This document shows positions 1-5,506 of a stretch of 7,552 nucleotides of DNA, in pieces (positions within the stretch are counted from its first letter, which is position 1; every line of letters starts with the position of its first letter). The stretch covers positions 6,333-13,884 of the forward strand of contig DAQB01000078.1 in the NCBI GenBank assembly GCA_002502705.1. The letters are read 5' to 3'. The notes beneath the pieces are model-generated. The model made no database searches. It worked only from the letters and a program-made list of their open reading frames with translations, and had not been told where the DNA came from. The stretch comes from Thermoplasmatales archaeon UBA582. GTDB taxonomy: Archaea > Thermoplasmatota > Thermoplasmata > Thermoplasmatales > Thermoplasmataceae. A program made the translations under genes and the position numbers.

Positions 1-91
1 CGCCAGTTCCAACAGCAAACTGGTCAAGTTCCTCGTCAGAAGTACCCTTGAAATCTTCCGTATACTCATAATCAGGATCTTTGTCAGTCAT
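1..91 (-). CDS. Partial unrecognised acidic protein (N-terminal 30 codons)
   Basis: An ATG on the minus strand at 91-89 opens a frame that stays open to the left edge, giving 30 residues beginning MTDKDPDYEYTEDFKG and continuing through an Asp/Glu-rich stretch to AVGTG. The peptide is very acidic and has no signal peptide or membrane segment, so a cytoplasmic protein is likely. I do not recognise the family. The gene lies 46 bases downstream of, and in the same direction as, the glycosyltransferase gene. There is no Shine-Dalgarno site before the ATG, but an AT-rich box lies 30-39 bases upstream, which suits a nearly leaderless archaeal transcript. Its own box argues for separate transcription, though read-through from the upstream gene is possible. 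Only 30 codons are visible, so coding status rests on the start context, codon-like composition and lack of stops. Confidence 0.5.
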   Translation of the reverse strand, partial: MTDKDPDYEYTEDFKGTSDEELDQFAVGTG

Positions 92-120
92 TTTAGTAAA
101 CAACACAATCGATAAGAGAA

Positions 121-130
121 TATTAAATTT
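121..130 (-). promoter_or_regulatory. Possible TATA-like box for the partial left-edge gene
   Basis: Read on the minus strand the sequence is AAATTTAATA, centred about 34 bases before the ATG at 91. An archaeal TATA box centred about 26-27 bases before the transcription start would put the start roughly 5-10 bases before the ATG. It overlaps no coding sequence, lying just past the glycosyltransferase stop codon. AT-rich background makes this tentative. Confidence 0.35.
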
Positions 131-137
131 GTCAGGT

Positions 138-1364
138 TCACCTTGTTAACCATGAACCCTGCTTCCATATCGTCACGAGACCGTGGATAGATGCAACAAA
201 CATAATAAGTAGGGCTATTGCACCGAAGGCAAAGGTTTTTAGCTTGTTTCTTGACATGTTATTCGATATTGCAACTCCGAATACGGAGATTCCGAAAAAG
301 TTGACCAGCGTTGATGCCAGTCTTGTAATACGTATAAACCTGAATGTAAAAACCTGAACCAAGAAAAACTCAAAGGCATGCTCAAAAGTAAATCTGGCAT
401 ATGAAAAAGGATGAGCAAAAAGAAACAGGTAGAGTTCAGATGCGCCGAGTCCAAGGAAAATCAAAGGCAATAGATACACATACAGCATTTCAAAAGTATA
501 AAATGGACCAGCCTTCCTGGAAGTACCGCCAAACATATCCTTGAAGAAGTAATACCATCCATTTCTTGCCCACCTGACCTGCTGCCTGTAGTAGGATTTC
601 AAAGTTTTCTGAGACGGAGTCTGCACCTGAACTGAATAGTTTTTAATTGCCCTAAAGCCGCTTTTAATTATATAACTGGTGAGCTGCCTGTCATCGCCAA
701 CAACACTTTTTCTGCCAAAAACTTTGTAGTCGCTAAATTCAGTTGAAAGGATAAAAGGCTTTACGAGATCTGTTCTATAGATGGCACAGCCGCCATCCAA
801 TATCATAACGTTTCCGCTTTTGTTCATCGCCTTCAGGATAACTTCTCTGCTTCTTTCGACAAATTCGGATGCATAGGAAAGAGGACGGCCGTCTTCCATT
901 ATCTTTAAATTAGCTCCAACACCTCCAATTTTGTCTGTGAAACTTGACAGAAGTCCCTCCACAGCACCATATGGTATTATCGTATCGCTGTCAACAAACA
1001 TAACAAATCTTGTTTCTACATAGTTCATAGCAAGATTCAGTGCTTTACGCTTTCCACCTCTTGTCGGTGTAGAAAGAAATCTTGCGGAATACTTTTTTGC
1101 AATCTCTGCGTAAGGTGCATTGCAGCCATCCCCTACAACTATAACATCGGAACCCTGTCTCGTTGAGGATTCAAGAACTTTTGCAAATAAATTTACGTCT
1201 TCATTGAAAACTGGAATTACTATTGTAACGTCTTTTGTGTTTTGCTGTATTATGTTGATTTCAGGCTTAAATTTAACTGATCTGAATGAATTTACAAAAT
1301 AAAAAATTGCCGATATTACCGAAAAGATGGAACCTATTAAGATGACAATGAAGAATGCGTCCAT
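138..1364 (-). CDS. Membrane-bound family 2 glycosyltransferase, processive hyaluronan/cellulose synthase-like
   Basis: This 408-residue protein should transfer sugars from nucleotide-sugar donors at the inner face of the cytoplasmic membrane, probably polymerising or exporting a surface polysaccharide. Residues 4-24 form an N-terminal membrane helix. The GT-A catalytic core follows: IPVFNED (50-56), VVGDGC (76-81), GGKRKALN (103-110) and the metal-binding DSD (125-127). GDDRQLT (223-229) holds the likely catalytic-base acid, and QQVRW (261-265) is the Q-x-x-R-W signature of processive enzymes such as NodC, HasA and BcsA. Three or four hydrophobic segments follow between about 292 and 397. 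All key residues are present, and the length matches NodC-like proteins. A TTAAATA box 25-31 bases upstream supports the ATG and a leaderless message. The gene is divergent from the large surface-protein gene. Donor and product cannot be read from the sequence. A non-processive lipid-linked sugar transferase is the main alternative. Confidence 0.9.
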   Translation of the reverse strand: MDAFFIVILIGSIFSVISAIFYFVNSFRSVKFKPEINIIQQNTKDVTIVIPVFNEDVNLFAKVLESSTRQGSDVIVVGDGCNAPYAEIAKKYSARFLSTPTRGGKRKALNLAMNYVETRFVMFVDSDTIIPYGAVEGLLSSFTDKIGGVGANLKIMEDGRPLSYASEFVERSREVILKAMNKSGNVMILDGGCAIYRTDLVKPFILSTEFSDYKVFGRKSVVGDDRQLTSYIIKSGFRAIKNYSVQVQTPSQKTLKSYYRQQVRWARNGWYYFFKDMFGGTSRKAGPFYTFEMLYVYLLPLIFLGLGASELYLFLFAHPFSYARFTFEHAFEFFLVQVFTFRFIRITRLASTLVNFFGISVFGVAISNNMSRNKLKTFAFGAIALLIMFVASIHGLVTIWKQGSWLTR

Positions 1365-1388
1365 TTACATTATGGGATTATTAAAGGG

Positions 1389-1395
1389 TATTTAA
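1389..1395 (-). promoter_or_regulatory. TATA box of the glycosyltransferase gene (leaderless)
   Basis: On the minus strand TTAAATA lies 25-31 bases upstream of the ATG at 1364, preceded by TCCGC in the place of a TFB-recognition element. This spacing puts the transcription start at or within a base or two of the A of the ATG. With no Shine-Dalgarno site present, a leaderless transcript is the simplest reading. Confidence 0.6.
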
Positions 1396-1582
1396 GCGGA
1401 ATGGTACAAAATATAAGGTAGCAGATTTAACTAGATTATGGCATCTCCTGATTCAATCGGATAATCGAAACAAATTTTACCCGAAAATCTATCCGCATAT
1501 TGGTACCGAAATACTGGATTAATCAAGAGTAACTGTGATCTCCCAGGCCAGAACAGGAAAAGTTCTTTTGTTCCAGAGGTGA
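1396..1582. other. Central part of the divergent intergenic region, no gene seen
   Basis: The space between the two divergent promoters is longer than two archaeal core promoters need. I see no tRNA-like fold, no convincing reading frame and no strong inverted repeat. A loosely similar pair, TGGTACAAAATA near 1403 and TGGTACCGAAATA near 1501, is the only repetition noticed and may be chance. The region could hold regulator-binding sites for one or both genes. Confidence 0.4.
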
Positions 1583-1590
1583 TATTTAAA
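1583..1590 (+). promoter_or_regulatory. Upstream TATA-like box before the 1195-residue surface protein gene
   Basis: TATTTAAA is a near-consensus archaeal TATA box. Its centre predicts transcription starting near 1613, which would leave a leader of about 20 bases before the ATG at 1636. It competes with the second box at 1605-1615 that fits a leaderless transcript. Both may be used. Confidence 0.4.
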
Positions 1591-1604
1591 CCTAGCAAAG
1601 ATTA

Positions 1605-1615
1605 ATTATTTAATA
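1605..1615 (+). promoter_or_regulatory. TATA-like box of the 1195-residue surface protein gene (leaderless spacing)
   Basis: ATTATTTAATA is centred about 26 bases upstream of the ATG at 1636, the distance expected if transcription begins at the start codon itself. There is no Shine-Dalgarno motif immediately before the ATG, which agrees with leaderless translation. Confidence 0.5.
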
Positions 1616-1635
1616 ACCGTTTATGGGTAAGTTCT

Positions 1636-4600
1636 ATGTTTAGAAAGATTGGATTAAACCACAAAGCTAAATTAATGGCACTGATAATTGCTACCTTTAT
1701 GATTGTCTCTTCATTTGCTTTTTTCACTAACATGCCTAGCAGTTCTGATATCGGAAAAACATCTGTCAAACCGTCAGCGAATACGTCGTCTATTTATTTG
1801 ATTCAATTTGTAGAAACGGGTTTACCTTTAAGTTCACAGAACGGTTTTTACGGTTTTCTCTGGGGTGTAAACGTTTCCGGGGAAATGCATGAATCATCCA
1901 CTAATACTATTGGATTTTACATGCACCCTGCTTCGAACGTAAGTTATGTGATAAAGGCTGTATCAAACTATTCTGCAACACCATCATCCGGAACATTTAA
2001 TGTAACTTCCTCGAACGTTTTGATTGATATTACGTATTCGTCTACAACCTATGGGATCACATTTTCTGAGAGTGGCCTTCCTTCGACCGGCTCTCTGACG
2101 GAATGGAGTGTTAATTTTAGTGGCATGACTGTCTACAGCAACAGCTCCATGATTTCTTTAATAGAACCCGATGGAACTTACACATATACCATACACGCGG
2201 AATCGGTTTTCCTCCCTGATCCATCATCAGGCAGCATAACCTTGGACGGTTCCAGCGTTAATATTCCTGTTCAATTCACAAATGACTTTGAAAGCGTTAC
2301 GTTTTTTGAGCATGGGCTTCCACAATATTCTTCTTTAACACAGGCCCAATGGAGAGTTACGCTTAAAAACGCTTCCCTTGGGCTCAATGTTTCTCAAACA
2401 TCCTTTAACACCTCACTTGGCTTTAATGTTCCAAGCGGAAATTATACATATTCGGCTTCAACGATAAATACTTTTAATTTGTCAGGCGGATCCGGGATAG
2501 TAACTGTCACAAAGAAATATACCTACGTGAACATCACATTTGTTCCTGATTTTAACGGTGTTGAATTTCTTGAACACGGGTTACCATATTTGGTGAGCGG
2601 GTCTGGTTCGGCAACACCTCTCTGGTCTGTAAACTTAAAAAATAATACCAACGATGTCAATTTTACGGATTATTCTAACCAGCCGCAGTTGTTTTTTAAT
2701 GTCACTAACGGAAATTACAGGTTTGTGGCATCAACGATACAAGGGTTTTCGATTTTGCCTGGTTCCGGATACGTAAACGTGTCAAACGGTTTTTACATAA
2801 TAAATATCTTTTATACTTCCGGTAACACTTACCTGGCTTTCGAGGAAAAAGGTCTATTTTCAAACACAACTTCACCTTCCTCATCTTTTGGGGATTATTG
2901 GTCTGTTACTGTGATTAATTCAACAGGGCACCATTTTGTCCAGGGCACAGACAGCAACAAGATTACATTCTGGTTGCCTTACGGTGACTATACCTACTAC
3001 ACTTCCAACAACACCGGATTCCAGACAGTGAATGAAACCGGGACGATTACGTTAAACAATCCGGAAATCGAACATATTGGTTATTCTTTGTCCAGTGGTA
3101 TTACTTTAGCAAAGGGTAGTGGGAGATTAGCCGCGATAAACCTATATGAATATGGCCTGGCACCTGGAACAACCTGGAAAGTGGCACTTTCTACTAATAA
3201 TGTTAATGCAACATCTCAAGTTACGGATTCGGCCCTGATAGTATTTTATGTTCCTAATGGTACGTATTATGTCAGGATCCTTGATAGTTCCGGATTTCAT
3301 CCGAATCCCTCATCCTTTTATTTAACAGTTAATACTGATACAAGCCTGTCTTATAATTTTTCAATTCGTTTTGCTCCTGCCTTCGGTTACGTTAATTTCA
3401 CAGAGTTTGGTCTTGTTCACGGGACTGTTTGGTCAGTTGCAATTAACGATTCGGCCAACAATTCTTTCCTGTATTCGACCAGTTTCAATAACCTTTCAAT
3501 TGCCCTGCCAAATGGCACATACTTTTACAGGGTGTTGGAACCTTCAAGCAATCTGGATCCATTTACCAACAGTTCTGGTTATATCTATATTTCAACCACT
3601 AAACCATTGTCCTTTACGAGTAGATTTATCAGCAACGAGTATCCTGTTTCCTTCAATGAGAGGGGTCTTCCGCAAGGTTTCAGATGGAACCTCCTTCTAA
3701 CCTATCCCAACGGTACCATTATCCAGTACAGTCTTAATACCGGTTTGATTAATATAGAACTTACAAACGGAACATACAGATATTCAGCGGTTTCGCCAAT
3801 CGGTTATTTAAATTCACCATCTTTTTCCTTATTCACAGTTAATGGGGCTCAATCATCCTCAATTCAGCACAATGTGACATTCAAATCAGATTTGTATTCA
3901 GTGACTTTAACAGAGGCAGGTTTACCAACCGGTGCAATGTGGTCGGCGGCCATAGATGGTATCTATTCGCAGACTACACTTGGGGCACTTTCTTTCGATC
4001 TACCTGGTGGAACATATATTTATCACATATCATCAGCTGGCAGCTATGTGCCAGTAAATGCAGTAGGTGTAATCTCAGTATCAAAGTCCAATGTCAGCGT
4101 AAGGGTTATATTCGAAAAATTTGATTATTCTGTCACTTTTGCTGAGAGAAATCTTCCTGCGAATACTACGTGGTCTGTGCTGATTGATAATCAGGTATTC
4201 ACCTCTAACGGTACAAGTATTTCAATTGTTTTTTCAAACGGAACATATGCATACCAGATGATACAGCAGGGATATAGCATTCCAGTAAACTCAAATGGGA
4301 TAATTACTGTTTCTGGCGAGAATATCACTATCAACATCGCATTTGTCTCTACTATCTACGAACTATCCTTCAAGCAAACTGGCGCACTTCCATCTGGGAT
4401 TCCATTCACTGTACTTTTACAAAATATCACTGGTGCCCTATCAGCTTATTCAACCACTACTTCCTACAATAATGTGTCTCTTGTAAATGGTTCATATTCA
4501 TTTACACTATTAGAATCAGACTTCTACGTTGCGATTCCTGGCACTGGCATCGTAAGCATCGATGGATCCAATGTCACCATAAACGTAGCGTACGAGATTT

Positions 4601-5223
4601 TCAAGTACACCGTAACATTTACGGAAAGTGGTCTTCCGTCGGGCAGTACCTGGAATGTAACACTTCTTTCAAGCACTGGCCAAACTTTCTCTTCAAATAC
4701 GTCCTCAAGTTCCACAAGTTTTGACCTGGTCAATGGTACCTATTCATTCCAGGTTAGATCAGGCAACAAAACATTTTCTCCAAGTCCAATAATAGGTTCA
4801 ATAACTGTCAGTGGGCAGCCGCAGAACATTGTTGTGCAATTTAGCAAAGTGCTTTACGATCTGCAATTCTCTGAGAAAGGATTACCGAAGAACACCACTT
4901 GGCAGGTTTCTATTAATAACGTAACCTACTCTTCCAATAGATCATCCAACATTAACATCACGCTTACAAATGGCACTTACAGATATAAGGTTCTAAACGT
5001 TACTGGATACACAGTATCACCGCAAATTGGGAAAATTGTTGTAAGTGGTCTAAATGTATCTACATCAACAACATTTGCTCTCAATGTAACTGTTATCCCA
5101 CCGCCACCACCTCATACTACGCCTAAATACAACACTTTTATCGTGATAGGTACCCTGGTAGGTGTTGGAGTAATAGGCCTGGCGGTTATAACGGTACTAT
5201 ACTATCAAAGAAAGAAATCTTGA
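1636..5223 (+). CDS. Large modular cell-surface glycoprotein with 13 tandem ESGLP-type repeats
   Basis: This 1195-residue protein is predicted to be exported and held in the membrane with nearly all of its mass outside. Residues 1-12 are basic, 13-30 form a hydrophobic signal peptide or anchor (no clear cleavage site), and 31-52 are a Ser/Thr linker. Thirteen modules of about 77-101 residues occupy 53-1150. Each opens with a Y-x-V-x-F-x-E-x-G-L-P...W motif, then usually an NGTY-like motif, a Pro/Gly turn and a closing beta-rich strand, which suggests beta-sandwich units. A PPPPP linker (1155-1159) precedes a C-terminal membrane helix (1168-1190) and a short basic tail, QRKKS. I count roughly fifty N-x-S/T sequons and no cysteine, so dense N-glycosylation is likely. 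The protein has no visible catalytic motif. I infer a stalk, adhesin or S-layer-associated role. The ATG was chosen because it precedes the signal peptide and sits at leaderless distance from a TATA box. Confidence 0.9.
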   Translation: MFRKIGLNHKAKLMALIIATFMIVSSFAFFTNMPSSSDIGKTSVKPSANTSSIYLIQFVETGLPLSSQNGFYGFLWGVNVSGEMHESSTNTIGFYMHPASNVSYVIKAVSNYSATPSSGTFNVTSSNVLIDITYSSTTYGITFSESGLPSTGSLTEWSVNFSGMTVYSNSSMISLIEPDGTYTYTIHAESVFLPDPSSGSITLDGSSVNIPVQFTNDFESVTFFEHGLPQYSSLTQAQWRVTLKNASLGLNVSQTSFNTSLGFNVPSGNYTYSASTINTFNLSGGSGIVTVTKKYTYVNITFVPDFNGVEFLEHGLPYLVSGSGSATPLWSVNLKNNTNDVNFTDYSNQPQLFFNVTNGNYRFVASTIQGFSILPGSGYVNVSNGFYIINIFYTSGNTYLAFEEKGLFSNTTSPSSSFGDYWSVTVINSTGHHFVQGTDSNKITFWLPYGDYTYYTSNNTGFQTVNETGTITLNNPEIEHIGYSLSSGITLAKGSGRLAAINLYEYGLAPGTTWKVALSTNNVNATSQVTDSALIVFYVPNGTYYVRILDSSGFHPNPSSFYLTVNTDTSLSYNFSIRFAPAFGYVNFTEFGLVHGTVWSVAINDSANNSFLYSTSFNNLSIALPNGTYFYRVLEPSSNLDPFTNSSGYIYISTTKPLSFTSRFISNEYPVSFNERGLPQGFRWNLLLTYPNGTIIQYSLNTGLINIELTNGTYRYSAVSPIGYLNSPSFSLFTVNGAQSSSIQHNVTFKSDLYSVTLTEAGLPTGAMWSAAIDGIYSQTTLGALSFDLPGGTYIYHISSAGSYVPVNAVGVISVSKSNVSVRVIFEKFDYSVTFAERNLPANTTWSVLIDNQVFTSNGTSISIVFSNGTYAYQMIQQGYSIPVNSNGIITVSGENITINIAFVSTIYELSFKQTGALPSGIPFTVLLQNITGALSAYSTTTSYNNVSLVNGSYSFTLLESDFYVAIPGTGIVSIDGSNVTINVAYEIFKYTVTFTESGLPSGSTWNVTLLSSTGQTFSSNTSSSSTSFDLVNGTYSFQVRSGNKTFSPSPIIGSITVSGQPQNIVVQFSKVLYDLQFSEKGLPKNTTWQVSINNVTYSSNRSSNINITLTNGTYRYKVLNVTGYTVSPQIGKIVVSGLNVSTSTTFALNVTVIPPPPPHTTPKYNTFIVIGTLVGVGVIGLAVITVLYYQRKKS
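1792..5085 (+). repeat. Thirteen tandem protein modules with F-x-E-x-G-L-P...W motif
   Basis: Modules begin at nucleotides 1792, 2047, 2287, 2551, 2824, 3127, 3382, 3637, 3892, 4123, 4354, 4603 and 4852 (residues 53, 138, 218, 306, 397, 498, 583, 668, 753, 830, 907, 990 and 1073). Module 12 is closest to a consensus (FTESGLPSGSTWNV). The first five have 7-13 residues between the Leu-Pro (or Leu-Phe) and the conserved Trp; the last eight have exactly four. Module 11 is degenerate (an extra residue in GALP, and Phe for Trp). The repeats are conserved at protein level but not as long identical DNA, so the array is old rather than freshly amplified. Similar modules occur, to my recollection, in other Thermoplasmata surface proteins. 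Confidence 0.9.
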
Positions 5224-5343
5224 ACAATAAAATTTACCTTTAACTGGTTGCCCGTAGACCATAAAAAATCTAACTGAATGCGGATTCTAAACCAATCACA
5301 TCCATTAATTTATTTTGCAACAAAATTAAAGATATGACATTTT

Positions 5344-5366
5344 GAAGCGGGATACTTGAAAGCTTC
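5344..5366. repeat. Small inverted repeat GAAGC / GCTTC
   Basis: GAAGC at 5344-5348 and GCTTC at 5362-5366 can pair across a 13-base loop in the intergenic region between the two surface-protein genes. A second short inverted pair, ATTTTG/CAAAAT, lies at 5312-5326 with a three-base loop. Neither is followed directly by a long T run, and both may be chance in AT-rich DNA. Confidence 0.25.
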
Positions 5367-5399
5367 GAACATTAGATCATTTTCTCTTGGGAAGGGTAG

Positions 5400-5404
5400 T
5401 TTTT
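5400..5404 (+). terminator. Possible T-tract terminator after the large surface protein gene
   Basis: Archaeal termination commonly uses runs of about five or more T residues on the coding strand. TTTTT at 5400-5404 is a run of that length in the gap, about 180 bases past the stop codon and before the next promoter-like box. Its distance from the gene and the AT-rich background keep this weak. Confidence 0.2.
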
Positions 5405-5456
5405 ACTTAATTACATTCCTATGGATATCTTTCTAATTGTTATTCTATTCTAAATA

Positions 5457-5465
5457 TTTATATAA
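5457..5465 (+). promoter_or_regulatory. TATA box before the pilin-anchored lectin-like gene
   Basis: TTTATATAA lies within a longer A/T stretch (5452-5470) and is the strongest TATA-like match in the 5224-5506 gap. Its centre predicts transcription starting near 5487, giving a leader of about 20 bases before the GTG at 5507. A weaker A/T element at 5476-5483 would fit a leaderless start. The rest of this 283-base gap holds no gene that I can see. Confidence 0.5.
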
Positions 5466-5506
5466 AATTTGATAATGTATTAATCCTAGTTTTAATTATC
5501 CTTTTC

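Noticed and set aside
239..454. Minus-strand frame of 71 codons
   Set aside because: Lies inside the glycosyltransferase gene in another frame; no family features, and the overlapping frame has all the catalytic motifs.
1120..1302. Plus-strand frame of 60 codons
   Set aside because: Antisense to the conserved N-terminal part of the glycosyltransferase; no promoter or recognisable sequence.
3371..3700. Plus-strand frame of 109 codons within the repeat gene
   Set aside because: Alternate frame of modules 7-8; composition is unlike a protein and the main frame is clearly conserved.
3939..4124. Plus-strand frame of 61 codons within the repeat gene
   Set aside because: Alternate frame of module 9; the length is expected by chance and there is no start context.
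4524..4733. Minus-strand frame of 69 codons within the repeat gene
   Set aside because: Antisense shadow of modules 11-12, arising from the regular codon pattern of the repeats.
1792..5085. Recent DNA-level tandem amplification or CRISPR-like repetition
   Set aside because: The periodicity is at protein level with variable unit lengths; no long identical DNA units or spacer structure are seen.
1636..5223. Surface protease (thermopsin-like) reading of the large protein
   Set aside because: Some archaeal thermopsin-type proteins carry similar modules as I recall, but no catalytic domain fits here: the repeats fill almost all the space between signal peptide and anchor.
5421..5453. Short ORF MDIFLIVILF before the lectin-like gene
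   Set aside because: Ten codons only, in a different frame from the downstream gene and lying before its TATA box; likely chance in AT-rich DNA.
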